From NCBI RefSeq assembly GCF_001467535.1, contig NZ_LNZC01000004.1:1-64000 (forward strand): DNA of 64,000 bases, given 5' to 3'. Of this stretch, positions 1-9,010 are shown one piece after another. This DNA is from Legionella worsleiensis (lineage in GTDB: Bacteria > Pseudomonadota > Gammaproteobacteria > Legionellales > Legionellaceae). The number at the start of each line of letters is the position of its first letter. Position 1 is the stretch's first letter. The notes beneath the pieces were generated by a model. That model saw nothing but the letters and a program-made list of their open reading frames with translations, was not told the DNA's origin and did not search any database. The position numbers were made by a program, and so were the translations under genes.

Positions 1-30
1 TCTTCTTAATGAACCCGCCCCGAAGGCGTG

Positions 31-64
31 ATGCGTATTCTACTGATTTCCGTATCAGTGTCAA
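31..64 (-). promoter_or_regulatory. Strong sigma70-like promoter reading leftward
   Basis: On the minus strand there is TTGACA (59-64), a 16-nt spacer and TAGAAT (37-42), followed by a GC-rich stretch. The spacer contains a small inverted repeat (CTGAT/ATCAG). A near-consensus promoter followed by a GC-rich discriminator is typical of stable-RNA or ribosomal operons, so the gene it drives probably lies just left of the window. That product is not visible here. Confidence 0.45.
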
Positions 65-198
65 ATACTTTTTGCATTTTTTTTTATTGTTTTTTCAATA
101 TTAATTTACTCTAAACCATATCGATCTTGCACTACTCATGTTGAACATATTTTTTGCTTGATATATGCTTATTTCATATCTGTTTTAAGAGATCTCAC

Positions 199-738
199 AT
201 GAATAACATTGTTCTATTAGTCTTGATACTTATATTAAGTCACTCTTCCTTTGCCAACTCCATTATGCTTCAACCTAATGTTTCACCATTGGCTGCTGCG
301 TTAAGAACTGGGACGGATACGAATGGGACTGTACTGTATTTGTGTATTGCCAAACTATTTGACAGTATTCAACCGGGTAAAACATGGGCAGGGTATAATC
401 GTTGTAATGTTCCTTATGGTGGCAAGGAATACATAGTCGAACAGTTCTCTATTCCTGAGCAACACAGTTTTGGTTCTTTTAGCTGGGAACGACACCAACT
501 TAATGCAATTCCCATAGGGCGAGATACTGATGATAAACCTTTATATGTATGTCATACCGTTTTTAATGGAAGCATCCAGCCTGGAAAAACATGGCCTGGT
601 TATAATCACTGTAATATATCTTATGCCGGTCGTGAGATAATTACTGATTTTTTTCGGGTGTTAAGCAGACCCCAGGAAATTATTATCAAATCACCCGTCC
701 CGGAAGGACAAATAGGAACCATTCATCGGCACTATTAA
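199..738 (+). CDS. Secreted protein with two DUF3421-type repeats
   Basis: I start the gene at 199 because the protein then begins with a clean signal peptide (MNNIVLLVLILILSHSSFA); an in-frame start at 154 would put a charged stretch in front. After the signal peptide two repeats of about 50 residues share the pattern G-x-DT-(N/D)-x-x-x-LY-x-C, SIQPGKTW-(A/P)-GYN-x-CN and Y-(G/A)-G-(K/R)-E. This matches DUF3421, a domain known mainly from arthropod proteins and scattered bacteria; its function is not established. The product is probably periplasmic or exported. The gene stands alone. Its stop codon abuts the stop codon of convergent folA with no base between them. Confidence 0.75.
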   Translation: MNNIVLLVLILILSHSSFANSIMLQPNVSPLAAALRTGTDTNGTVLYLCIAKLFDSIQPGKTWAGYNRCNVPYGGKEYIVEQFSIPEQHSFGSFSWERHQLNAIPIGRDTDDKPLYVCHTVFNGSIQPGKTWPGYNHCNISYAGREIITDFFRVLSRPQEIIIKSPVPEGQIGTIHRHY

Positions 739-1230
739 TTAAGGGTGTAACCTTTCATAAACGAAAAACGTAATATCGTATTGATTCATTTCATCGTGCT
801 GTCTCAATTGCTCCTTTCGGCAGCACCACTCTGATTTATTGATTTCTGGAAAAAACACATCAGCAGGAAAACTATGATGTATTTTTGTGAGATAAATTCT
901 TTGTGCGAGACCTATGCTCTGAGAATACAAGTGAGCCCCCCCGATAATCATTACTTCGCTGTTCGCTGAGGTTAATGTTATTGCTTCTTCCAACGAGTTC
1001 AACACTGTTACGCCTTGTATCTCCATCATAGACTGGCTTAGTACTATATTTTCTCTTCCGGGCAATGGTCTTCCTATAGATTCAAAAGTTTTTCTTCCCA
1101 TAATAATGGGTTTGCCCATTGTTATTTGTTTGAAATACTGTAAATCCGCAGGCAAGTGACAGAGTAACTGATTGTTAAAACCTAAACCGCCTTGCTCATC
1201 AACAGCAGCGATTAAACTAATAATGCTCAT
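739..1230 (-). CDS. folA: Dihydrofolate reductase
   Basis: This 163-residue protein has the usual length and order of bacterial DHFR. The N-terminal ISLIAAVD strand is followed by the substrate loop LPADLQYFK, whose Asp is the catalytic acid, then GKPIIMGRKTFESIGRPLPGR for NADPH binding, and a C-terminal MIIGGAHLYSQ segment. It reduces dihydrofolate to tetrahydrofolate in the cytoplasm. The start ATG overlaps the pdxA stop by four bases (ATGA), which implies translational coupling. It is the last gene of the lptD-surA-pdxA-folA run. In many gammaproteobacteria ksgA and apaH follow pdxA; here folA takes that position. Confidence 0.95.
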   Translation of the reverse strand: MSIISLIAAVDEQGGLGFNNQLLCHLPADLQYFKQITMGKPIIMGRKTFESIGRPLPGRENIVLSQSMMEIQGVTVLNSLEEAITLTSANSEVMIIGGAHLYSQSIGLAQRIYLTKIHHSFPADVFFPEINKSEWCCRKEQLRQHDEMNQYDITFFVYERLHP

Positions 1231-2204
1231 ACCCTATTCCTTGATTTAGCCATTTCAGCAGCCATAGTCACTGCGGCAAGTAAACTTCCGTGATCCGCTG
1301 CATTTTTACCCGCTAATTCCAAAGCGGTGCCGTGGTCAACTGAAGTTCGTATTATAGGTAAACCAAGCGTTACGTTAACTGATTGATTAAAACCTGCATA
1401 TTTAAGTACAGGCAGTCCTTGATCGTGGTACATGGCGACATAGGCATCACAGGCATCTTGATTTTTTTCAACAAACATGGTATCTGCGGACAGAGGCCCT
1501 CGTACATCAATCCCTTGCTCTCTCAATACCAGCAGTGAAGGGCTGATGATTTCTATTTCTTCACGCCCCAAGTATCCTGACTCACCGGCGTGAGGGTTTA
1601 AACCAGCTACTTTTATTATGGGATTTATAATACCAAAGTCATGTGCTAAAGAATGATGAAGCATGGTTATTACTTTAATTATTAATGAGGGGGATATAGC
1701 ATCTGGAACCAAACGTAATGGAAGATGTGTCGTCATAAGTGCTACTTTCATTGTCTGACACGCAAGCATCATAACAACTTGATCGACATTGAAAAACTGA
1801 GCAAAAAACTCGGTATGACCTGAAAAGGCAATACCAGCAGAATTAATATTGGCTTTGTGTACTGGAGCAGTCACTAGTGCTGAAAAATCACCCTGACTAC
1901 AAAGGGTTGCACCAAGCGTTAAAAGTTCTATCACGTACGCTGCATTTTCTGGATTTAGCTCCCCTGGAATAACCTGACCTGGGCAAGACACGGGTAAAAC
2001 GGTCAGAGATCCCTGTTCCGTTTTAACTCCCTTGGCAGCATTATATTCATAAAAATTGATTGGTTTTGATAATTGCATCGCCCTTGATTTCAAGACATGT
2101 AAATCACCTAAAACAACAATTGGAATAGAAGAGGCTGCGAGCTCTAAACATAAATCGGGACCTATTCCTGCAGGTTCACCACTGCTAACCAGCAGTGGTT
2201 TCAT
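1227..2204 (-). CDS. pdxA: 4-hydroxythreonine-4-phosphate dehydrogenase
   Basis: This is a 325-residue PdxA of normal length. Family signatures visible are GEPAGIGPDL at the N-terminus, VTAPVHKANIN and SGHTEFFA in the middle, the metal-site segment LNPHAGESG, and MYHDQGLPVLK near the end, followed by TSVDHGTALELAG. The enzyme oxidises 4-phosphohydroxy-L-threonine in the DXP-dependent branch of pyridoxal phosphate synthesis. It overlaps surA and folA by four bases on either side, so it is translated as part of one operon. The surA-pdxA linkage is conserved in gammaproteobacteria. Confidence 0.95.
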   Translation of the reverse strand: MKPLLVSSGEPAGIGPDLCLELAASSIPIVVLGDLHVLKSRAMQLSKPINFYEYNAAKGVKTEQGSLTVLPVSCPGQVIPGELNPENAAYVIELLTLGATLCSQGDFSALVTAPVHKANINSAGIAFSGHTEFFAQFFNVDQVVMMLACQTMKVALMTTHLPLRLVPDAISPSLIIKVITMLHHSLAHDFGIINPIIKVAGLNPHAGESGYLGREEIEIISPSLLVLREQGIDVRGPLSADTMFVEKNQDACDAYVAMYHDQGLPVLKYAGFNQSVNVTLGLPIIRTSVDHGTALELAGKNAADHGSLLAAVTMAAEMAKSRNRV

Positions 2205-3490
2205 GCTAAATCCTTATCGATGATATTCACATATGCTTCTGTTCGTAAATGTTGTTGCCAATTTTGGACTGCTTCTGCAAATTTGCGTTGTTGTAAAAAC
2301 TGCCTGACCTGTTGACGCTTGAATGATGCCGAATCATCTATTTGCTTACGGGCAATCACTTCAATTAAATGCCAGCCGAATTGAGTTTTCACTGGTTGAC
2401 TTACTTTATGGAGTGGCAAATTATTCATTGTTTTTTCGAATTGAGGAACTAACTCACCTGGGCTGACCCAACCTAGATCGCCTCCTTTCACGGCGCTCGC
2501 AGCATCTAAAGAATATTGTTTTGCCATTAGCGCAAAATCTTTTCCAGCTTTGATTTGCTGGTATATATTTTTAGCTTGTTTCAATGAGTCTGCAGGCAAC
2601 ATGCTGGCATCGGGCTTTAATAGTATGTGGCGAACGTGTGTCTTTGTTACCACATGATGCTGATTATCGCCTCCTTTGGCCACCAATTTAATTAATTGAA
2701 AACCATTACTCGCACGAATAGGCCCAGCAACCTGACCAACTTTCATTTTAACCACTTCTTTAGCAAAAATTTCAGGTAACTCAGCTAAATGCCGCTCCCC
2801 CAAATCGCCCCCTTCCAAAGCCAATTCACCACTGGATTCTTCTATTGCCAATCGACTGAAATCGTCACCTTTTCTTATTTTTGCCAATAATTTATCTGCA
2901 TTTGCCCGTGCGCTTTTAATTTCTTCTGAAGTAGGTTCTTCACTCAAAGGGATGACTATGTTTTGTAAATGAAAAGTAACCGATGAGTAATCAATTGTAT
3001 TTTCAGTTTTTAAATACTGCTCTACTTGCTCTTTGGTTACTTGAACGTCTTTACCAACGGCTTTTTGTTGTAAACGACTAATCAACATTTCTTTACGTAT
3101 ATTTTGCCTGTACTCCTGCCAAGTAATCCCTTGCTTGGTAATCTCTTCACGTAATTGAGACAGTGTTAAGTTATTCATCTTGGCTACTCGTTCAATTGCT
3201 TCATTGAGCTCTGTGGTGTCTACGGTAATTCCATGTTGTTTGGCGAGTTGCATTTGCAAATCAACATCTATCAAATGCTGCAAAACCTGCTTACGCAAAA
3301 CAGACTCTTCGGGGACTTGCATTTTTTGAGCAATTATTTGTTTCCTGGATAATTCAACCTGCGCATCCAACTCACTGGATGTAATCACACCATCATTCAC
3401 AATTGCAACAACTTTGTCTAACAACTGTTTTCCCTCAGCACAATTTAATCCTGAAAGTAAAACACACAACAATGCCAACTTTTTAAACAT
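2201..3490 (-). CDS. surA: Periplasmic peptidyl-prolyl isomerase and outer-membrane chaperone SurA
   Basis: The 429-residue product begins with a signal peptide ending near LNCAEG. It then has the SurA N-terminal chaperone module (DKVVAIVNDGVITSSELD) and two parvulin domains, recognisable by EGGDLGERHLAELPE at about residues 222-236 and KGGDLGWVSPGELVPQFE at about 330-350. It escorts unfolded beta-barrel proteins such as LptD, encoded immediately upstream, through the periplasm. The gene lies about 84 bp downstream of lptD and overlaps pdxA. Length and domain order match the family, with no sign of damage. Confidence 0.95.
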   Translation of the reverse strand: MFKKLALLCVLLSGLNCAEGKQLLDKVVAIVNDGVITSSELDAQVELSRKQIIAQKMQVPEESVLRKQVLQHLIDVDLQMQLAKQHGITVDTTELNEAIERVAKMNNLTLSQLREEITKQGITWQEYRQNIRKEMLISRLQQKAVGKDVQVTKEQVEQYLKTENTIDYSSVTFHLQNIVIPLSEEPTSEEIKSARANADKLLAKIRKGDDFSRLAIEESSGELALEGGDLGERHLAELPEIFAKEVVKMKVGQVAGPIRASNGFQLIKLVAKGGDNQHHVVTKTHVRHILLKPDASMLPADSLKQAKNIYQQIKAGKDFALMAKQYSLDAASAVKGGDLGWVSPGELVPQFEKTMNNLPLHKVSQPVKTQFGWHLIEVIARKQIDDSASFKRQQVRQFLQQRKFAEAVQNWQQHLRTEAYVNIIDKDLA

Positions 3491-3574
3491 GCCTTAATCC
3501 TCATCTACTCTTTGTTGCGCAATTTAGGTTATTATTAATCAAAATACAAGCAACTTTGGTTTATTCTATCCTAA

Positions 3575-6127
3575 TCAACGACGGAATGGGTCGTTGTAAC
3601 CTGGTATGTAGGTGCTCAGTATATTATACGGATCACTATTTGCCACTGATCCTAATCCTTTTAGTAATAATTGCAAATATACATTGTTATTATATTGAGG
3701 CTCAAAATTACCATTTAAATTTTTAAACGTTCGTCCTCCCATGACTCTAAACGCCCAGCAGCAACTGTCATACTGAACCCCAAAGAAAGACATCATACTG
3801 TAGTTTTTACTAATATTCTGGCTATAAGCTCCAATACTGCTCCATTTTTCAGTTAATGGCCATGAATATGCAATAATGCCCTGATTCAACGCATTATTTG
3901 CTGTGCCATTATTTCTTACCGCAGTGACATCTCCGTTAACCAAATAACTATAGCCACCACTGATTATGGCATTGGGTATGGGTTGATAATGCAGGTTTAA
4001 ATCAGCATTATTTGTTGCTCTTGTTGCAGGATCCCAGATGTAATCGCCCGTTATAGCCCATAATGGTGAAATGCGATAAACAGCTCGTGTTGCAATAGGT
4101 GAAGTGCCGAATGTTGACGATAAATTTCCAAAAGCATTGGGATCATCAACACAATAACCAGTAGGACTTTGACATAATTGTACTTTTCTTTCTGAAAAAT
4201 ACTTGATTTGACCTATAGTAAAATTAGCTCGCTCTGCTCCGGTTTCTTCAGATAACCAACGAGTAGTCAATGCATAGGCCAATTGGTTGGCATCACCTAT
4301 CCTGTCGAAGCCAGAAAATCGGTTGGTTCTAAACAGTTGATCGGCATTAAATATCATAAATCCTGAATCATAAACAGGAATAGGCGTTTGATTTTGAAAT
4401 GGAACACGTAAATAATAGAGCCTTGGCTCTAAAGTTTGAGTATATGACTCTCCCTTTAACAATACATCACGCTCAAAAAACAGCCCACTGTCTACACTAA
4501 ATCGGGGAATAGTACGATTAAAATCCTGATGATATGAACCCAAAACCGTGCTGTCTTGTACACTGTAATAATTTTCCACAAATTGAGCAGATGGAGTAAT
4601 GTACCCCCATGATCTCATCATAGGAACTGAAACTACAGGATTAAGATGAAATCGAGGTCCTTGAGGCATTCTTAAGGGTGACAGCTCCCATAGCTCCACT
4701 GGCCAATGAAATTGATCATATTGACCGAGAATTTTCACGTTGGCATTAAACGGTAAATCGTAATAATAACCATTGGCCATTAACTGGGGTAAACGCTCAT
4801 AAACTGGTGAAAGGCGTATTTCATTAACCGGCTGCAGAGTTTGATAGCTTTGCCCCATTCCTTTAAAAGTCCAATTTTCCGTGGTGTAAATTAAATCAGC
4901 CTGACGTTGCAACTGCCTTTGCGTGATCATGACCAGATTTGAACTAAAATCCTGAAAATAATAATCGTCAGACACCTGCTCCAGATTTATATTCATCTGC
5001 ACATCAGGTGTAAAATAAGTTTTATTTAAAATACCTAAAGACCAACGATTTGCTGAATTTCCACGTAGACTGGGATATTGGAGTTCGTTATTCTTTAAAA
5101 AAGTACCAAAAGCTTTATCATCGGGTAAAAAACTGCCATCTATTTGTCCTGTACTGTTTCCAGTCAGATAGCGAAACTGCCCGCCCATCATCACGCCACG
5201 CTCGGAATACAAATGCGGTTCTATGACCATGTCATAGTTAGGCGCCATGTTCCAATAATAAGGTAACCCCAAATCAAAACCGCCAACATTTGAATATCCT
5301 GTAAGCGGCATCAAAAAGCCTGATTTTCGCTCTTTATTGGTAGGAAAACTTAAATAGGGCGTATAAAAAACCGGCCAATCACGAATTCGGATTACTGCAT
5401 TACGAGCAACGCCTTTTGCTTTTGCATCATCTAAAGTCAGCGTTTCGGCTTCAATATTCCATGCATTATCCTGAGGCGCACAGGTGGTATATGTCGCTTT
5501 ACGCAACAGATAGTCTTTATTCGCAAAACGTCGGATCAAACTGGCCCTACCCCAGGCAGGAAGAAGAGCATTATTACGATAGATATTAAAACGGTAAAGA
5601 ACATCTTCCGTTAGCCCTGATTTATCTTGAGGATTAATCACTGCTTTACGTGCAATCATTAATCGTTCGGGTTCTAAATATTTAACATCCCCCAAAAACT
5701 CAATTTTTGTAACCTGATTGGTTTTTGCGTCCCTGTACACATTGGCAGTTTGTGCATTAACTACACGTTGACCTTGCTGTACTTCAACACGACCTGAAAG
5801 TGTCGAGGGTTTATCACGGTAAAAAGAAGCTCTGTCGGCCAAAATACGTACTTCATCGGTATTTGCCAAAGGAGTAACAGTAATTGGCTGGTAAGAACCA
5901 AGACATACAGGAGAACTTTGCTCCGCTTGCCACCCCAAACATTGGGCAAATTTAGCTCGGATAGCATCGGTTAAATCAACATCTCGGGCAACAACGCAGG
6001 CTTGAACAGGTTCATAGATCAACGAAGCAGAATAAGCCATGCCATGATAAATCAACAGAGCCATTAATAGTGTTGTAAGGCCTGCGCTAATTAAAAGCCA
6101 TTTGGATGAATTCAAGAATTGCAGCAT
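3575..6127 (-). CDS. lptD: LPS-assembly outer membrane protein LptD
   Basis: The product builds the outer-membrane translocon that inserts lipopolysaccharide, together with LptE. I chose the ATG at 6127 (850 residues) because it gives a membrane signal sequence (LLISAGLTTLLMALLIY); an upstream in-frame start at 6235 would overlap the divergent gene. The N-terminal half has the OstA/LptA-like jellyroll (ILADRASFYRDKPSTLSGRV), followed by the long LptD beta-barrel, with NKERKSGFLMP and the C-terminal adjacent cysteines in YDSCCWAF. That CC pair and the N-terminal Cys residues match the disulfides known to be needed for LptD maturation. It heads the surA-pdxA-folA operon. Confidence 0.93.
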   Translation of the reverse strand: MLQFLNSSKWLLISAGLTTLLMALLIYHGMAYSASLIYEPVQACVVARDVDLTDAIRAKFAQCLGWQAEQSSPVCLGSYQPITVTPLANTDEVRILADRASFYRDKPSTLSGRVEVQQGQRVVNAQTANVYRDAKTNQVTKIEFLGDVKYLEPERLMIARKAVINPQDKSGLTEDVLYRFNIYRNNALLPAWGRASLIRRFANKDYLLRKATYTTCAPQDNAWNIEAETLTLDDAKAKGVARNAVIRIRDWPVFYTPYLSFPTNKERKSGFLMPLTGYSNVGGFDLGLPYYWNMAPNYDMVIEPHLYSERGVMMGGQFRYLTGNSTGQIDGSFLPDDKAFGTFLKNNELQYPSLRGNSANRWSLGILNKTYFTPDVQMNINLEQVSDDYYFQDFSSNLVMITQRQLQRQADLIYTTENWTFKGMGQSYQTLQPVNEIRLSPVYERLPQLMANGYYYDLPFNANVKILGQYDQFHWPVELWELSPLRMPQGPRFHLNPVVSVPMMRSWGYITPSAQFVENYYSVQDSTVLGSYHQDFNRTIPRFSVDSGLFFERDVLLKGESYTQTLEPRLYYLRVPFQNQTPIPVYDSGFMIFNADQLFRTNRFSGFDRIGDANQLAYALTTRWLSEETGAERANFTIGQIKYFSERKVQLCQSPTGYCVDDPNAFGNLSSTFGTSPIATRAVYRISPLWAITGDYIWDPATRATNNADLNLHYQPIPNAIISGGYSYLVNGDVTAVRNNGTANNALNQGIIAYSWPLTEKWSSIGAYSQNISKNYSMMSFFGVQYDSCCWAFRVMGGRTFKNLNGNFEPQYNNNVYLQLLLKGLGSVANSDPYNILSTYIPGYNDPFRR

Positions 6128-6317
6128 GTTTTTTTGGGAAGTTTTAAAAAAACAATGGGCTCGGTATCGAAATAAGACGATTCGTGAAAAAAAATTAAGA
6201 AGCTTCTTATAAAACCTGATGTTCACTGCAAACAAAATGCCTTATGATGCATACAATTACTCTCGTTTAATCCGAGAATATCAATTGTTAGCCGATAATA
6301 AAGTTGGGAAGTATAAC

Positions 6318-7301
6318 ATGCATGAACGAGAAAACGCACTGAAAGTATGGCTGGAAGACATTATTCCGCAGAAAGATTTCCATATAGAGGCCCTAACAGG
6401 AGATGCCAGCTTTAGACGGTACTTTCGTGTTCGCTACAATGGCCAATCATTTATTGTCATGGATGCTCCCCCCGAAAAAGAAGCGATAAAGCCCTTTTTG
6501 CATTTTGCTGAAACAATAGCTCAAGCAGGAGTGAACACCCCCGAAATTCTGGCAGTAAACCATGAACAGGGATTTTTATTACTTGGTGATTTTGGCGACC
6601 AGCTTCTTTTGGGAAAGCTTAGGGAAAATACCGCAGATAAATACTATCACGAAGCAATAAACGCTCTGCTTAAACTGCAAAAATGTTCTCTCGACGATCC
6701 TCAATTACCTGCTTTTAATAAACAATTCATGCTCAATGAGATGTCCCTTTGTACTGAGTGGTTTTTTAAAGCCTATCTTAATATAAATCTGCAGGATGAA
6801 GAATCACTCATGCTCAAACAGACTATGGAATGGATTGCCAGTCAGGTGACAACGCAGCCTTTAACCTTTATTCATAGAGATTATCATTCCCGTAATTTGA
6901 TGTTACTTGCCGAAACCGATAAGCTGGTGCTGGGAGTTATTGACTTTCAAGATGCGATGATTGGCCCTATAACCTATGATTTAGTTTCTCTGCTTAAGGA
7001 TTGTTATATCGTGTGGCCAAGAGACAAGGTTGTGGAATGGACTCGCTTTTTTTATGAACACTATCCATGCGCTCATGATACCTATAGTTTTTCTGAATTT
7101 ATAAGAGCCTTTGATATTTGTGGCGTACAAAGACATTTAAAAGTATTAGGCGTTTTTTGTCGTTTGTATTTACGAGACAATAAGCCCGGCTATTTAAATG
7201 ATTTGCCGCTAACTCTAAATTACGTTCTTGAATGTGCCGAAATGTATGAGGAACTTCATCCTCTCTTTCATTTTCTCCAAAAGCGAGTCTTTTTACCATG
7301 A
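6318..7301 (+). CDS. amgK: Aminoglycoside phosphotransferase-fold sugar kinase, AmgK-like
   Basis: The start at 6318 is preferred because GGGAAG lies about eight bases upstream and the protein then begins as AmgK proteins do (ALKVWLED...). An open frame extends to 6219. Motifs are GDASFRRYFRV near the N-terminus, the APH catalytic loop FIHRDYHSRNLM at about residue 190, and the metal-binding GVIDFQDAMIGP. AmgK phosphorylates the anomeric position of MurNAc and GlcNAc in the cell-wall recycling pathway that bypasses de novo UDP-MurNAc synthesis. It overlaps the murU start by four bases, and that pairing strongly supports the assignment. It is divergent from lptD. Confidence 0.88.
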   Translation: MHERENALKVWLEDIIPQKDFHIEALTGDASFRRYFRVRYNGQSFIVMDAPPEKEAIKPFLHFAETIAQAGVNTPEILAVNHEQGFLLLGDFGDQLLLGKLRENTADKYYHEAINALLKLQKCSLDDPQLPAFNKQFMLNEMSLCTEWFFKAYLNINLQDEESLMLKQTMEWIASQVTTQPLTFIHRDYHSRNLMLLAETDKLVLGVIDFQDAMIGPITYDLVSLLKDCYIVWPRDKVVEWTRFFYEHYPCAHDTYSFSEFIRAFDICGVQRHLKVLGVFCRLYLRDNKPGYLNDLPLTLNYVLECAEMYEELHPLFHFLQKRVFLP

Positions 7302-7960
7302 AAGTTGCCATGATCCTTGCAGCAGGAAGAGGCGAGCGCTTAAAGCCACTCACTGATAGTCAACCCAAAGCACTGTGTATGGTTCACAACAAACCGCTTA
7401 TTGAACACCACGTCATTAACCTGGCAAAGGCGGGCTTTGAGAAACTGGTCATAAACCATGCGTACCTGGGTGGCCAGATCAGGCAATATTTAGGCAATGG
7501 ACACCGTTATGGCGTATCGATTTGCTATTCACCTGAACCGCCAGGAGGTTTGGAAACCGGCGGAGGTATTGTTAACGCCTTACCATTACTGGGAAATACT
7601 CCTTTTTTGGCAGTCAATGCAGACATTTACACTGATTTCGATTTTTCACTAATCAATATGCAAACAAAACAGCTTATTCATTTGGTTTTGACCAAGAGTA
7701 ATCCTGAATTAAACCATCACGGAGATTTTAGCCTGGTGAATCAGGATCAACTGTGTAATGACAATCCTGAATTTACTTTTGCCGGAATTGCTGTTTACCA
7801 TCCTCAGATTTTTCATCAATGCAAGCAAGGGCGATATTCGCTGACCCCTCTTTTAAGACAATTTGCGTCACAAAATAAAGCCACGGGATTCCTCTATCAC
7901 GGCAAATGGTTTGACATAGGCTCTATGGAACGACTCAAGGCAGCAAATAGAAGCATCTAG
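7298..7960 (+). CDS. murU: N-acetylmuramate alpha-1-phosphate uridylyltransferase, MurU-like
   Basis: This is a 220-residue nucleotidyltransferase with the signature MILAAGRGERLKPLTDSQPKAL at the N-terminus, GGLETGGGI around residue 85, and FLAVNADIYTDFDF as the metal-binding Asp segment. MurU makes UDP-MurNAc from MurNAc-1-phosphate, the step following AmgK. The ATG overlaps the end of amgK, so the two are translationally coupled. Length fits MurU rather than the longer GlmU. By homology alone it could be another sugar-1-phosphate nucleotidyltransferase; the operon partner decides the call. Confidence 0.87.
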   Translation: MKVAMILAAGRGERLKPLTDSQPKALCMVHNKPLIEHHVINLAKAGFEKLVINHAYLGGQIRQYLGNGHRYGVSICYSPEPPGGLETGGGIVNALPLLGNTPFLAVNADIYTDFDFSLINMQTKQLIHLVLTKSNPELNHHGDFSLVNQDQLCNDNPEFTFAGIAVYHPQIFHQCKQGRYSLTPLLRQFASQNKATGFLYHGKWFDIGSMERLKAANRSI

Positions 7961-8078
7961 CCGGGAATTTACCTTGTTATCAACCCAGACCAGGGAACAC
8001 TGGAGCTAGTTCCAGCGCTACTCACCTGATAGGTTAGAACACCGCAATAACCAACCGCTTTGTATTATGAAGATGCGG

Positions 8079-8846
8079 TTAGCTCCCCGCAGACATCCCA
8101 CCTGAGGGAGATATTGTGGGTTCAATTTCATTTGTTTTTTCTGCAACCGGTTGTTTGGCGGCTTGGGATACTTGCTCAACACTTTGAACCGTTTCGGGAA
8201 CACTATATTCCTCTGGATAATCGTGCAATTGCACGGCAATATTCACCCCTTTTTCCTGCATGTATGTCTTAAAACCAGCGTCTTCGCTCATCATTTTTTT
8301 AATCAAATCCTCTCGATTTGCATGAACTTGAGCCCCATTAGCAGCAGTTATTAACTCACCATCGTAATCAATTTCGTAAATAGTTCCGTCTTTGGATAAC
8401 TTGTTTTGCTTTGCAAACCAGGCAGTTAACAGTGTATCCAAAGATGCAATTTGCTCTGACGGCAGCGCACTTCCGTCAGCAGCACTGTATCCTCGCAACA
8501 ATTGACCAGAGCTTCCGAATGCAATATCGAGATTGATTGAATTGTCGATTTGACCTGATAGTTTTTGTGCAGCTGCACTTGCCAGATTTTCCTGCATGTT
8601 CTGGAAATCGGTTAAATACCTCTGTTCGCCCAACCAGGGTTGAGTATTGGCGGTAAGTTTGTGACGCACAAATTCGGCATACTCATTCACTTTGTCCATA
8701 ATATCCTGACATTCTTTGAGCATTTTTGTATCGATCAGAAGCTGGCGGAATTGTTGGGCAAAATACTCTGCTCCTTCGATTGACGATCCTGCCAGACTCA
8801 TACACTGTAAAAGAGTTTCTTTAGGGGGCAGTGGTTTTTGGGCCAT
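8079..8846 (-). CDS. Uncharacterised protein, candidate secreted effector
   Basis: I do not recognise this 255-residue protein as a named family. It has no signal peptide and no membrane segment. Its first 110 residues look helical (FAQQFRQLLIDTKML, DKVNEYAEFVRHKL). The middle is mixed and acidic, and the last 45 residues are low-complexity and rich in Glu, Ser, Thr and Pro, ending SPSGGMSAGS. An acidic stretch (EKTNEIEP) followed by small polar residues resembles the C-terminal translocation signal of Dot/Icm effectors, so an effector role is possible but unproven. It stands alone between murU and fadE, with GC and codon use similar to its neighbours. Confidence 0.6.
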   Translation of the reverse strand: MAQKPLPPKETLLQCMSLAGSSIEGAEYFAQQFRQLLIDTKMLKECQDIMDKVNEYAEFVRHKLTANTQPWLGEQRYLTDFQNMQENLASAAAQKLSGQIDNSINLDIAFGSSGQLLRGYSAADGSALPSEQIASLDTLLTAWFAKQNKLSKDGTIYEIDYDGELITAANGAQVHANREDLIKKMMSEDAGFKTYMQEKGVNIAVQLHDYPEEYSVPETVQSVEQVSQAAKQPVAEKTNEIEPTISPSGGMSAGS

Positions 8847-8950
8847 ATTCTTAATCTCTCTAATGCGGTTACCGTAATGTAATTGACAGAATCATTTAAG
8901 CAATGCAAAAACATCAGTAACATTCACTTGTATTTTGCCTTTATTATAGC

Positions 8951-8981
8951 AAACCAGCCCCCTGATTCAGGCAGCTGGTTT
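8951..8981 (-). terminator. Inverted repeat downstream of fadE
   Basis: AAACCAGC at 8951-8958 is matched exactly by GCTGGTTT at 8974-8981, with an inner CCTG/CAGG pairing. It lies 30 bases after the fadE stop. There is no long T-run on the minus strand, so intrinsic termination is only likely, not certain. Confidence 0.4.
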
Positions 8982-9010
8982 ATCTGTCTAATGTTAATAA
9001 AATGTAAATT

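Noticed and set aside
5761-5967. Minus-strand ORF inside lptD
   Set aside because: It is an out-of-frame shadow of the conserved LptD coding sequence.
8000-8015. CTGGAGCTAGTTCCAG palindrome downstream of murU
   Set aside because: Short stem with no T-run and no obvious operator context; too weak to call a terminator or site.
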